NCBI GenBank assembly: GCA_036845725.1
Contig: DAIUDK010000001.1
Location: forward strand, 62,001 to 126,000
DNA: 64,000 nucleotides
DNA from: DSWT01 sp036845725
GTDB taxonomy: Bacteria > Chloroflexota > Anaerolineae > B4-G1 > SLSP01
Reading direction: 5' to 3'
Each line of letters begins with the position of its first letter. Position 1 is the stretch's first letter. Below, one piece after another: positions 51,969 through 60,666 of this stretch. The translations under genes were made by a program, and so were the position numbers. The notes beneath the pieces are model-generated. The model made no database searches, was not told where the DNA came from, and saw only the letters and a list, made by a program, of their open reading frames with translations.

Positions 51969-54900
51969 CTAACGTTTCAGCGTCACGTCGAGTGTGACGC
52001 GGTTCAATGGATGTGGTTGCCCGGCAGTGTCGGTTGCGGGAAGGCGGTCGAACGTGGCGGGATCATACCAGCCGACGCCCAGACGATAGTCGCCCGGCGA
52101 GACAGAACTCGCATCGAGCGTCACCGTCTCGCTCACCACCTCGCCAGCAGCCCACCACATCGTGGGATACGCCCACGCGCGCGGCATGGCGTCATCCTGC
52201 GCGACGATGTTCTCAGTCGCCGGGTCGTAGAGGTGGACGAAGCGTTTGTAATCTTTCGCGGGCGCTGTCGCCGCCTGCCACCACAGGGTCAATGTTACCA
52301 CATCCTCATCCAGCTGCATATCGTAGCCGAGCAACCGGATTTCGCCGCCAAAATCGGCCGCCAAGGGATGCGGGAGTTCTGGGACGTCGAACTCGCGCGG
52401 GCGCGGTGTCACCGTCACCCGCTCGTGGAACATGCAGTCAGACTGCATGTTGGTTCCATCCAGGAGCGTCAGCCGCACATCGTACACGCCCGGCGGCAAG
52501 ACTGGTGGCAGATCAACGTGGACCGGCGCGCGCACCCAGGCGTGGCGCGACCACTCAGACGTGCGCGATCCGACCGCGAGCGGCCCTTCCGCGCTGCCCA
52601 CGACGCCGCCGTTTGCATCCAGCAGTTCCCACCGCGCCGTCAGGTTGGCGGTAGGCGCGGCGACGGCGTTCCATTCCGCATGGAAATCGAGCGAGTTTCC
52701 TTCGGTAAGCTGCTCCGGTAGATCGGTACCGAGCAGCGCCACATCGCCCGCCTGGCAGAGGATCGTCATGCCCTTGCGGGTTTGCTCGCAACAGGCGTCG
52801 CGCAGATCGTACAATGCCGGCGTCGTCAGCCGGACCGGAATGTCGGCTTGCCCACCAACCTCGCCAGTGGCAAATAAATACGAAATCACTCGCAGTGTGT
52901 ACTCGCCGGGCGCGAGGCCCTCCGGCAGGGTGAGCACCGGGTAGTCGGTCACAGTTTCGCCGGGCAGCCACAGTGTCGTCGGCAGATAACCGTAGCCCGG
53001 CTGGATGTCCTGCTGGACGAGTTGCCGCCCTGATGCGTCCAGCAACCGCAGCGACAGGCTCCAATTGCGCGGCGTCCCCGGCGTGGACCACACCATCTTC
53101 AAGCGCAGCGTCGTGGAGTCGGGTTGCTGTGGCTCAACGGTATGCAACGTCACGTCACGGAACTCGGTCAACACCGGCGCATCCGTTCGCCGCGCTGGCC
53201 CGCGCGGGACACGCACCGCGCCGACATAGACCGCACCCTCCCCCACCTGCATTTCCAGTAGATACAGTCCGCGCGACAAATCGTCCGGCATCACGAGGGA
53301 CGTCACACAAGCACCGTCGCACGGCAAGGCGAACGTCGTCTCGGCAAGCGCGTAAGGGACGCCGTGGCGTGGCTCCGCCGGAGAGACCAGGCGCAGTGCT
53401 CCGGTCAGCGGGGTGCTCACTGCCGTCCACGTGTACTGCACGGTCAGCAATTCTCCGGGCTGTACCGTTGTCGCCGACAGTGTCACGCCCTCCAATCGCG
53501 CCGCGCCAAAATCCACCGGCCCCGCGTGCGGATAGGGCATTTGGTTGAAATCGAAGAACGTTGCGGGGGCGAGGGGCGTATGATGCAGGAGAGCAGGAAG
53601 TGCGATAGAAATAATGAGGGTAGACAGTAGATGGTAGACAGAGCGCGAAGATTCGCGCGACGGTAAACGGGGAAATTGTGATTTTCGACCGACAAACGCC
53701 CAAACAAAAAGACCGATTACTGTCAATGCCGACACAACTTCGGCAACCGTTCGCAGGGGGGTGTTACGCAGACGCAAGGTGACGATGTGGTCGCCGGCGA
53801 GTAGCGAGACGGTCAGCCGGCCGGAACCGCTCATTGGAGAGGTGTCAACGCGCGCGCCGTCCACATCGGCGTGCCAGCCGGGCCACCAGTTGAGGGGGAG
53901 GGCGACGGTTGCACCGCCCGCGTCCACCGTCACGCGCCAAATCTGCTTGACTGGTGTACGTTCCACGAATTCCCAGGCCAGCAGTCCGCCGCCGTCCGCA
54001 ATAGGACGTAGTTCGCCATCCACGGCGGCCTCGGAGATGTAGAGACGCGGCGACACATCGCGCGGCAGATACTCGTAGCGAATCGTCGTGCCGATGTTGC
54101 CGGTGAAGGTCTCGTAGAACAGCAACTGTTCCACTGTCACATCCGTATCGCTAATCAGTAGCCGTTCAGGATGCAAACCCAGCAACGCAGCAGCAATCAC
54201 CATCCCGCACAACCCGACCGCCACGATGATTTTTAGATTTACAGACTTGAAGATTTCGAGATCGGCAATCGCCCCTGTCGCTATCGCGGTGAAGAGCGCT
54301 TGCACCGAAAGAAAGCGCCACGGGAACTGCGTGATCTCCAACAGCGGCAGGTGATCCCACAGCGGCTTGGATAACGGGGTGATCATAAAGGTGGCAAGGG
54401 CGAGGCAGAAAAGCAAGTAGACAGTAGACAGTAGACAGTAGACAGGGCGGGAGGGGGAATTGGGGATTGGGGATTCGTGATTCGTGATTCGTGATTCGTG
54501 ATTCACCATTCGCCATTTTCCATTCGCCATTAAACTCACAACGCCCGCCAACGCCAAAGCCGCCTGCACCAGCCCCATCGCAAACGGGCCGGCGTCTTCG
54601 GCGCGGGGGGCGACATCGTAGTTGAAGGCGAAGGTTCGCTGTACCAGGTCGAGGCCGCGGAAATGGTTGCTGTAATGGAAATATCCCGCCGTGAACTCCG
54701 GTCCCATCTGCCCGTAGTCGGTCTCGCCAATTGCGGGCAGCCAAAACCAGGCGGTAAGCAGAAAGCCCAGAATAAAAGGAGCAGCAAGGAATTTTAACTT
54801 TTGGATTTTGGATTTTGGATTCGCTGATTCGCTGATTCGCTGATTCGTTGATTCACCATTGGCCATTTGCAACACGGCATACAACAACGCAAATGGTGAG

Positions 54901-55580
54901 AAGACGAGCGCGGAGGTGTTGTGGGTGAGGATCAACGCCCCGTAGGCCAGGGAGGCGGTGACGATGCGCCCGTGCGTGGGGCGTTCGGCAATGCGATCCA
55001 GCGTCCACAAGATGAGGGGATACCAGATAAAGGCGCAGAATTCCGAGAGCGAGTCGCCGCGCACGTAGACGTTGACAAGGTGAAACGGCGCGAAGGTGTA
55101 CGCCGCCACCGCGACGAGCGCCGCCGCCCTACTCTTGAACGTGCGTTCGGCCCACAGCGCCATCGCCAGCGAGGCGAGAACAAAGCCGAACGTCTGCGTC
55201 GCCTGAATCGCGACCAGGGGACGGATGCCAAGCGCCGTCAGTCCGCCGGAGAGGTAGTAGGGCAGCGCCGCGTAGTGGTTGAAGAAGGGATAGCCCAGGT
55301 CGTAAGCCGCGTGCATCATCCAACGCGCCGGGAAGATGCCGTGGCGCAGGTTCTCCGCCATATCGAGTGTGCGCTGGAGCAAAAACGGGCTATCCCCCCC
55401 ACCCCGCGTGTTGACCATTCCCGGCCCCCACAGCGGGGCGGCAGCGAGCAAAGAGATAAAGATGCAGGATGCAAGAACGAAAAAGGATGCAGGATGCAAG
55501 AGGCAAGGTTCTTGCCCCTTGCCTCTTGCTTCTTGCCTCTTGCCCCTTGCCTCTTGCATCTTGCCTCTCGCCTCTTGCAT
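51969..55580 (-). CDS. Large polytopic membrane protein, GT-C-like, with C-terminal beta domains
   Basis: A 1203-residue protein. The N-terminal half has about ten or more membrane helices (FFVLASCIFISLLAAAPLWG; ALVAVAAYTFAPFHLVNVYV; FILGFLLTAWFWLPAIGET; FWPFKPLWDHLPLLEITQFPWR-type loops) and resembles the YfhO/PTPS-related membrane proteins thought to act as, or with, glycosyltransferases. From about residue 570 there is a beta-rich extracytoplasmic region; the last domain (LGYDMQLDEDVVTLTLWWQA ... KRFVHLYDPATENIVAQDD) recurs in the neighbouring GT-C proteins. I use the ATG at 55580: its AGGAG overlaps the stop of the upstream gene, giving tight coupling. Residues 1-25 (QEARGKM units) and several loops (NHESRITNHES; ESTNQRISESANPK) are encoded by heptamer-type repeats. 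Confidence 0.8.
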   Translation of the reverse strand: MQEARGKMQEARGKRQEARGKGQEPCLLHPASFFVLASCIFISLLAAAPLWGPGMVNTRGGGDSPFLLQRTLDMAENLRHGIFPARWMMHAAYDLGYPFFNHYAALPYYLSGGLTALGIRPLVAIQATQTFGFVLASLAMALWAERTFKSRAAALVAVAAYTFAPFHLVNVYVRGDSLSEFCAFIWYPLILWTLDRIAERPTHGRIVTASLAYGALILTHNTSALVFSPFALLYAVLQMANGESTNQRISESANPKSKIQKLKFLAAPFILGFLLTAWFWLPAIGETDYGQMGPEFTAGYFHYSNHFRGLDLVQRTFAFNYDVAPRAEDAGPFAMGLVQAALALAGVVSLMANGKWRMVNHESRITNHESPIPNSPSRPVYCLLSTVYLLFCLALATFMITPLSKPLWDHLPLLEITQFPWRFLSVQALFTAIATGAIADLEIFKSVNLKIIVAVGLCGMVIAAALLGLHPERLLISDTDVTVEQLLFYETFTGNIGTTIRYEYLPRDVSPRLYISEAAVDGELRPIADGGGLLAWEFVERTPVKQIWRVTVDAGGATVALPLNWWPGWHADVDGARVDTSPMSGSGRLTVSLLAGDHIVTLRLRNTPLRTVAEVVSALTVIGLFVWAFVGRKSQFPRLPSRESSRSVYHLLSTLIISIALPALLHHTPLAPATFFDFNQMPYPHAGPVDFGAARLEGVTLSATTVQPGELLTVQYTWTAVSTPLTGALRLVSPAEPRHGVPYALAETTFALPCDGACVTSLVMPDDLSRGLYLLEMQVGEGAVYVGAVRVPRGPARRTDAPVLTEFRDVTLHTVEPQQPDSTTLRLKMVWSTPGTPRNWSLSLRLLDASGRQLVQQDIQPGYGYLPTTLWLPGETVTDYPVLTLPEGLAPGEYTLRVISYLFATGEVGGQADIPVRLTTPALYDLRDACCEQTRKGMTILCQAGDVALLGTDLPEQLTEGNSLDFHAEWNAVAAPTANLTARWELLDANGGVVGSAEGPLAVGSRTSEWSRHAWVRAPVHVDLPPVLPPGVYDVRLTLLDGTNMQSDCMFHERVTVTPRPREFDVPELPHPLAADFGGEIRLLGYDMQLDEDVVTLTLWWQAATAPAKDYKRFVHLYDPATENIVAQDDAMPRAWAYPTMWWAAGEVVSETVTLDASSVSPGDYRLGVGWYDPATFDRLPATDTAGQPHPLNRVTLDVTLKR
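54412..54532. repeat. Heptamer repeat tracts inside the large membrane protein gene
   Basis: On the plus strand, TAGACAG units repeat about four times (54412-54446), then GATTCGT units (54470-54505), then CATTCGC/CATTTTC units. They encode the loop NHESRITNHESPIPNSPSR and VYCLLSTVYLL in the minus-strand protein. Confidence 0.85.
54798..54869. repeat. TTTTGGA heptamers and GATTCGCT octamers inside the large membrane protein gene
   Basis: Three TTTTGGA units, then GATTCGCT repeated three times with GATTCGTT and GATTCACC. They encode the loop ESTNQRISESANPKSKIQKL just before a membrane helix. Confidence 0.8.
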
Positions 55581-55590
55581 CTTGTCTCCT
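55446..55590. repeat. TTGCCTC heptamer array spanning a gene junction
   Basis: At least nine degenerate units (TTGCCTC, TTGCTTC, TTGCCCC, TTGCATC, TCGCCTC) run across the end of the GT-C gene and the start of the large membrane protein gene. Three heptamers equal 21 nt, so the tract encodes 7-residue units QEARGKM, QEARGKR and QEARGKG. Confidence 0.85.
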
Positions 55591-57586
55591 ACGGGGCCAA
55601 AACCACACCCACGTCTACCCAATTACCGGCGGGATTGCCAGCGTCATCGAGACGCGAGAGGGCGTCGCCGGTGTCGCTGCGGTAGAGGCCGATGCGCAGG
55701 CTATCGCGCGCGGAGTCGAGGACAATGCCGGATATCGGGTGTTCGTCCAGGATGAGGTCACCGACGGCCCAACCGGCAGTGCGCAAGTGACCGCGCCCTG
55801 GCTGCGCGTCGTGTTGCGCCATGACGGCTCCGTCGCGCAGATAGTGTACAAAGACGGTGTAATCGACGTACAGCGGCGCATCCGTCTCCCACCAGAGACA
55901 TACCGTCGCGCCGGAATCGCCAGGGTGAACGAGGGCCGCGCGCAAGATAATACCCTCTTCGAAGCGTGCCGCCGGCTCCGGCACGTCCGGGCGGGGATCG
56001 GCGTGAATGAACATGGCGACGGTGAACGGCTGTTCGTCCTTGTCGCCCTGCGCCTGCGGGCCTTCCTCGATGCGCAGGTATGCCGGATGTGAAATGTGCG
56101 AGAACACGTCCAATTCCCAATTGCGATAGGGCCACACGGCGAACGTCAACCGTGGTGTAGGGTCAGGCGCTGCGGCGACGGAGAGAGCGCGCACAGCTTT
56201 TTCTGGGACCAGGAATGGAACCGCCATCCAGGAATCCCACAACTGGCGGTCGGTGTAAATGCGTCGTTCCGTCGCCAGGCCGTGAAGCATTTTCTCCCCG
56301 TCCCAGCCCTCGCCCAGCAAGGCGTTGATTTCCCCCGCCATCGCCACCGGCCCCGCCTCGAACCAGTGATAGGCCAGCGGCGCGTTCGCATAGCGCACGA
56401 AATAGTCGTAGGTGGTGGAGAGGAAAGCGAGGAGAAGTAGACAGTAGACGGTAGATGGTAGACGGGGGCGGGAGGGGCGTGATTCGTGATTCGTAATTCG
56501 TAATTCGTGATTCGTGATTCGAGATTCGATTTTCGACTCAAGCCAGAGCAGACCCAATGTCGGAAAAAGCACAGCGGTCGGTAAAACGCCGACGGCGCGG
56601 AGGAAGTGCGGGGCGTCTTCGGCGAGGAGGGTAGGTAGCGCCATCACCGCCGTCCACAGGAGCGCCAGGGCAGCGCCGGCATTGCGACGAAATCCCGCCA
56701 GCGCCACGCCAACACCGAGCACGAATGCCAGACCGAGTGCCGGTTCCCACACAGGCCGCCACGCGAGGTTGTGCCGCCAGATGCGATCCCCGCGCACGAC
56801 GAACATCCCTACCGTACGCAGGGTGTGGCGGACGAGCGTGCCCCAAAAGTCGCCGCCGTTGATCTCCGGGCTGAGAATCGTCACCTGTCCGGTGCGCGCC
56901 AGCACCACATCTGGGTAGCGCAATGTGTAGACACCAAGCGGCGCGAGGACGAGCAACGCGACCACACAAAACACCAGCGCGCCGCGCCAGACCCGCAGCG
57001 TTTGTTGACGGTGGAAGAGCAAGCCGTACAGGATCATCACGCCCAATGCAACCGGCGTGAAGCGCGCGGCCATGTAAGTGTACCAACTCACGCCGTAGAG
57101 CGCCCCCGCAGCAACCCAATATCGGGGTTTTCCGGTACGCAGCGCGTGGACCGTCTGCGCCAAGAAAAGTGCGGTAAATAGGGGCATCATTACAGCGCGG
57201 AAGCCGACCCGGCTCAGGTGAACGTGCCACAAAGTCACGGACAGCACCGCCAGCGCCCACCGCCCGGCGCGTCGTCCCCACAACACACGCGCTAAATCGT
57301 ACGTGGCCGCCAGGGTGAGGAAACCGACGAAAAACGACGGCAGTCGCACGGCCAGTGGACTGCGTCCCAGTAGGGCGACGCTCGCCGTAACCAGGTAGAT
57401 GAAAAGCGGTTCGCGCCCGTTGTTGGCGGGGAAGTATAGCGGGATGTCGCCCGTTTCGAGCACCGCCAGCGCGTCCAGGCCGTTTTGCGCCTCGTCGTGA
57501 TAGAGGCCCGGCGGCGTGCGGCCCGCGTCCCACAGCCGCAGTCCTGCTCCCACAAGCAACAGAAACAGGAGCAGCGCGCGTTCCAT
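55589..57586 (-). CDS. GT-C/ArnT-like glycosyltransferase (GT39/GT83-type) with C-terminal beta domain
   Basis: A 665-residue membrane enzyme. The first helix (ALLLFLLLVGAGLRLWDAG) is followed by the catalytic-loop signature PPGLYHDEAQNGLDAL, with the Asp-Glu typical of GT-C enzymes that take sugar from a polyprenyl-phosphate donor, then FPANNGREPLFIYLV and about ten further helices. The C-terminal 130 residues form a beta domain (VCLWWETDAPLYVDYTVFVHYL). I place the start at ATG 57586 just before the first helix; a TTG at 57616 with AGGG upstream is possible. The full frame starts at a TTG (57703) without a binding site inside repeat sequence and is rejected. Residues made by NHELRITNHESRPSRPRLPS come from an inserted heptamer tract. 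The downstream membrane protein gene starts at the stop codon. Confidence 0.85.
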   Translation of the reverse strand: MERALLLFLLLVGAGLRLWDAGRTPPGLYHDEAQNGLDALAVLETGDIPLYFPANNGREPLFIYLVTASVALLGRSPLAVRLPSFFVGFLTLAATYDLARVLWGRRAGRWALAVLSVTLWHVHLSRVGFRAVMMPLFTALFLAQTVHALRTGKPRYWVAAGALYGVSWYTYMAARFTPVALGVMILYGLLFHRQQTLRVWRGALVFCVVALLVLAPLGVYTLRYPDVVLARTGQVTILSPEINGGDFWGTLVRHTLRTVGMFVVRGDRIWRHNLAWRPVWEPALGLAFVLGVGVALAGFRRNAGAALALLWTAVMALPTLLAEDAPHFLRAVGVLPTAVLFPTLGLLWLESKIESRITNHELRITNHESRPSRPRLPSTVYCLLLLAFLSTTYDYFVRYANAPLAYHWFEAGPVAMAGEINALLGEGWDGEKMLHGLATERRIYTDRQLWDSWMAVPFLVPEKAVRALSVAAAPDPTPRLTFAVWPYRNWELDVFSHISHPAYLRIEEGPQAQGDKDEQPFTVAMFIHADPRPDVPEPAARFEEGIILRAALVHPGDSGATVCLWWETDAPLYVDYTVFVHYLRDGAVMAQHDAQPGRGHLRTAGWAVGDLILDEHPISGIVLDSARDSLRIGLYRSDTGDALSRLDDAGNPAGNWVDVGVVLAP
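56436..56532. repeat. Heptamer repeat tract inside the GT-C gene
   Basis: GTAGACA/GTAGACG/GTAGATG units are followed by GATTCGT and AATTCGT units. They encode the loop ITNHELRITNHESRPSR between two membrane helices, in the same frame as the tract at 54412. Confidence 0.8.
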
Positions 57587-57629
57587 CCACCAATGAGAGA
57601 GATCAAGCTTTTTCAAGCATCGCCCTTTT

Positions 57630-57700
57630 TCTGTCAGCAGATTGAGCAGATGAAACAGACTTTTGTTATGAGTTGAAAAATCTGCTAAATCTGCTGATGA
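57630..57700. repeat. Inverted repeat at the 5' end of the GT-C gene
   Basis: TCAGCAGATT and AATCTGCTGA occur as inverted units around 57635 and 57685, with AATCTGC/TAAATCTGC heptamer-like spacing. They lie in the likely leader of the GT-C gene. Confidence 0.5.
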
Positions 57701-57710
57701 CAATCAGAAT

Positions 57711-57736
57711 TCACGGGCGGGGAAATCCCGCCCGTG
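57711..57736 (-). terminator. Hairpin downstream of the DUF2207 gene
   Basis: CACGGGCGGG and CCCGCCCGTG pair around GAAAT. On the minus strand it is followed by AATTCTGATTG, so it is a weak intrinsic terminator. Confidence 0.55.
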
Positions 57737-57773
57737 TGAGTTGTTCCTATTCTAGCCGAAAAACGAGGACGTG

Positions 57774-59459
57774 CTACCCCGCCCCACTCGCCCCGCCGCC
57801 GGCAGCGCCGCCCGCACTGGCCGCGCTCGAAGTGCTCGCCGAACCGGAAGCCGCCATCATCGCCACGAACGCGCCGCGCCCGCCATCTTCAGCTGTAGCC
57901 AGTGCGCGGAACCACGCCGGAACCTCGATGTCCTCGTGCTTCTTGAGATAGCGCGCCCACGGTTCTGCCAAGCCAAACGCAGCCGCGTAAGGCAAGTAGC
58001 CTTCGAACTGATCCCGGTGCACCAACGTATCGCGTTGGCGCGTCACGTCGCCCAGGTATTTGGCGAAGCTCTTCCAGTCCAGTGCCGTTCGCTGGTAATC
58101 CTCACCCAATGAAGGCAGCGACGCCCCCACGATCATCAACACCATCCCTGACACAGATACACCTATCGCCGCGAGCAGTGGAAGCGCGCCCAGCGAACTG
58201 ATGAGCACCGCCGCAGCAACAATCAATGCGATCCCCAGGAACATCAAAAGTCCGCCCCACACCATCAGCATATTGCGACGGCGTTGGCGCTCCACGTCGA
58301 AGAAGCCCAGAGATGCACATTCCGTCTTTAAAGATTCGGTGAAGGGCTTGAGCCGGCTATACAGGTTGCTCTGGAGTTTGCTCAAACGCGCCTCGGACTG
58401 AAGACCGGACTTGTCGCGGAAAAGCATTTCGACTACGCCACGCTCGTGCGGACGCAAAGACGTCGTCGCGGCATTCAGACGGAAAACGAAGTCACGCCCC
58501 TGTAGCCACGAGCGACCGGGCATTTCCTCGATAGCGATGACGCCGCGCCGCGCCAGATCGAAACACGTTCCCAATGCGTAAGGCCATGCCCACCCCGTAT
58601 CTGCATTGCCGTTGCGCATCAAGACACCGGCAAGGGCGGGCGGTAGATCGCTCGGCGGCAATGTTAATGGGGCCTCGCCGCGCGCGGAAGACGGGATGCG
58701 CGCACGGCTGACAAACACTGCCAGCAAAACAACGATGAGGGCTACCACAGTCGAGCCAATCAGGGCTAACACGAGGCCGCCGCGGTTGCTGGATGCGCCC
58801 CGCGTCTGCCATTGTGGCGGCGCGTCGATCAGACTGCCCGCGCCAAAGCGCAGCGCCACGGTGAGCGTGCTGTTCGGCTTGAGATCGCGCGCGTCGAACG
58901 TGACCGTGTACATGCCTTGCTCGACGGTCGCCACACCCTTCTGCACTTCCGGCGCACCGAGCAGGGAGACTGTCTCCGGGTACGTCACGCGGATCGTGCT
59001 GGCGGCGATGCTGTACTCGTACTCATCGGGCAGTGCCTGCCAGATCAGCACGTCAGCGTCACTTTCCTGGCGGATCACGCCCCACACGCGGTAGGTCAAA
59101 TCGAAGGTGTGCGTGCTGTCGGAGGTCGGCGCGAAGTGCCAGGTGACTTTGACCGGATCACGCCCGACGATCTCGACCTGCCCGGCCTCTTTCCCTTCGG
59201 ATAGCGGGACACCGTCCACACTTGCACTGATGACGTCGATACCGTCGGTATATTCAACAGGCAGATGCCGGTAGACGTAGGTGAACGGCCCGCCGACGAA
59301 GCGTAGCGTCAGTCGCTCCGTCACTTCCAACGAACCGTCGGTCAGTACAACCACGTCCACGTCGAAGCGGTCGGCGCTGTACGATTTGGTGACCGGTCCA
59401 CGCCACGACGCAAATAACAGGCTTAAGGTCACAAAACTGAGTAAAAGTTGCTGTAACAT
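57774..59459 (-). CDS. DUF2207-family membrane protein
   Basis: A 561-residue protein with a signal peptide (MLQQLLLSFVTLSLLFASW) and an extracytoplasmic beta domain of about 200 residues (YSADRFDVDVVVLTDGSLEVTERLTLRF ... FTYVYRHLPVEYTDGIDV). A membrane helix follows (LVLALIGSTVVALIVVLLAVFV), then a cytoplasmic region with DTGWAWPYALGTCFDLARRGVIAIEE, a second helix pair (MLMVWGGLLMFLGIALIVAAAVLI; LPLLAAIGVSVSGMVLMIVGA) and DWKSFAKYLGDVTR. The C-terminal tail is Gly/Ala/Ser-rich (GGAAGGGASGAG), as in many DUF2207 proteins. Function is unknown. AAGGAGG about 9 nt upstream supports the ATG. It sits between two GT-C enzymes. Confidence 0.9.
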   Translation of the reverse strand: MLQQLLLSFVTLSLLFASWRGPVTKSYSADRFDVDVVVLTDGSLEVTERLTLRFVGGPFTYVYRHLPVEYTDGIDVISASVDGVPLSEGKEAGQVEIVGRDPVKVTWHFAPTSDSTHTFDLTYRVWGVIRQESDADVLIWQALPDEYEYSIAASTIRVTYPETVSLLGAPEVQKGVATVEQGMYTVTFDARDLKPNSTLTVALRFGAGSLIDAPPQWQTRGASSNRGGLVLALIGSTVVALIVVLLAVFVSRARIPSSARGEAPLTLPPSDLPPALAGVLMRNGNADTGWAWPYALGTCFDLARRGVIAIEEMPGRSWLQGRDFVFRLNAATTSLRPHERGVVEMLFRDKSGLQSEARLSKLQSNLYSRLKPFTESLKTECASLGFFDVERQRRRNMLMVWGGLLMFLGIALIVAAAVLISSLGALPLLAAIGVSVSGMVLMIVGASLPSLGEDYQRTALDWKSFAKYLGDVTRQRDTLVHRDQFEGYLPYAAAFGLAEPWARYLKKHEDIEVPAWFRALATAEDGGRGAFVAMMAASGSASTSSAASAGGAAGGGASGAG

Positions 59460-59483
59460 CGCTCTGCCTCCTTGAGATAGTTA

Positions 59484-59692
59484 CATAGTCGTTAGTCTAG
59501 TAGTCAAAAGTCATTGGTCCAGTAGTGATCCAGCATGTTGCTGTGGAGGGATTGACTCGACTACTGCCTTCATTCTTATCTTATCCGGAACGTGTGGGCT
59601 TGTCATTGTCCCTGGGGCCAAATTGACCCTTGTCCTCGCGGATAGTCTTCCCGCGGGCCAACGACTACGCGACTAACGACTACCAGACTATG
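59484..59692. repeat. Heptamer-like tracts between UbiA and DUF2207 genes
   Basis: TAGTCGT, TAGTCTA, GTAGTCA, AAAGTCA units lie at 59484-59530, and ACGACTA/CGACTAA/CGACTAC units at 59655-59692. The stretch between them holds no gene or clear signal. Confidence 0.5.
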
Positions 59693-60568
59693 CTAACCGA
59701 GGTATAAGATGAGCACGGCTACCAATCCCCAGAGGACGAAATCTATCTGCAAGGGGCGGTCGGTGAGCACCACTTCATCGGGCGCCAAAGTGATGCCGCG
59801 CACGTGGATCAGATAGAGGTAACGGAACGTGGCATAGATGACAAAGGGGATCGTCAACATCATCCAGTAGTCTGCCGGTAGATTCGGGGCAGAAAAGGTG
59901 TACAACGCGTAGGCCAGGATAAACGACGCAGTCACAACGCTGAGCAGGTGATCCAACAACGCCAAATTGTAATCTTCCAGGCTGGCGCGGTGATTGCTGG
60001 CCTCGCTGCCAAGTTGGACCAGCTCGCCGCGCCGCTTGCCCAGTCCCAAGAAAAGCGCCAACAGCGTCATACAGATGAAGAGCCACGGCGAAAAACGCTC
60101 CGCGTCCACCAGAGGAATGCCTGCAGCTACACGAAGGACAAAGCCAGCCGCAATCGCGATAACATCCAATAAGACGATGTGCTTAAGATAAAACGAATAT
60201 GCGATTTGCAAAGCGAGATAACCGGCAAGAATCGCAGCAAAAACCGGATTCAGCAACACACCGAGAATGAGCGATATGACAGCAATGCCAATCGCCAAAC
60301 CGAGCGCCAGTTTGGGTGAAAGTTGTCCTGCAGCAAGGGGGCGATAACGTTTCTTGGGATGCTGACGATCCTTTTCCAGGTCCACAACATCGTTAATCGT
60401 GTAAACGACCCCGGAAACCAGGCAAAACAACACAAAACCCACGATCGTGGGCCATAAATACTGCCATTTCAACAGCTTTTCATCGAAGACCAACGCGGCA
60501 AAAATAACACCGTTCTTGATCCATTGTTTCGGACGCATCGTCCGCAAAAAAGCCCTCAGATTAAGCAT
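59693..60568 (-). CDS. UbiA-family decaprenyl-phosphate phosphoribosyltransferase-like protein
   Basis: A 291-residue membrane prenyltransferase-fold protein with about nine helices. The first Asp-rich motif is NDVVDLEKDRQHPKKRYRPLAAG (N-D-x-x-D-x-x-x-D), which with the K-K-R-x-R-P-L signature matches the 5-phosphoribosyl-1-diphosphate:decaprenyl-phosphate phosphoribosyltransferases (Rv3806c type). The second motif is HIVLLDVIAIAAGFVLRVAAG, followed by GLGKRRGEL. Such enzymes make decaprenylphosphoryl-phosphoribose, precursor of decaprenylphosphoryl-arabinose or -ribose used by GT-C glycosyltransferases. The ATG at 60568 lies 7 nt after GGAGG (60576-60580); a GTG one codon earlier is closer but less likely. 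GT-C genes flank it on both sides. Confidence 0.85.
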   Translation of the reverse strand: MLNLRAFLRTMRPKQWIKNGVIFAALVFDEKLLKWQYLWPTIVGFVLFCLVSGVVYTINDVVDLEKDRQHPKKRYRPLAAGQLSPKLALGLAIGIAVISLILGVLLNPVFAAILAGYLALQIAYSFYLKHIVLLDVIAIAAGFVLRVAAGIPLVDAERFSPWLFICMTLLALFLGLGKRRGELVQLGSEASNHRASLEDYNLALLDHLLSVVTASFILAYALYTFSAPNLPADYWMMLTIPFVIYATFRYLYLIHVRGITLAPDEVVLTDRPLQIDFVLWGLVAVLILYLG

Positions 60569-60666
60569 CACATCACCTCCACAAGCCCTCTATCATACCC
60601 TAACCAGGCCAGGCGGCAAGTCTCACCAAGAATCTGTCCGATAACCTGATTGCTGCGCCAGGAAGC

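Noticed and set aside
55446..55590. Possible CRISPR array
   Set aside because: Units are 7 bp, contiguous and degenerate, with no 25-35-bp repeats or unique spacers and no cas genes.
57587..57703. 39-residue N-terminal extension of the GT-C gene at 55589
   Set aside because: It begins at a TTG without ribosome binding site and is encoded by inverted repeat sequence.
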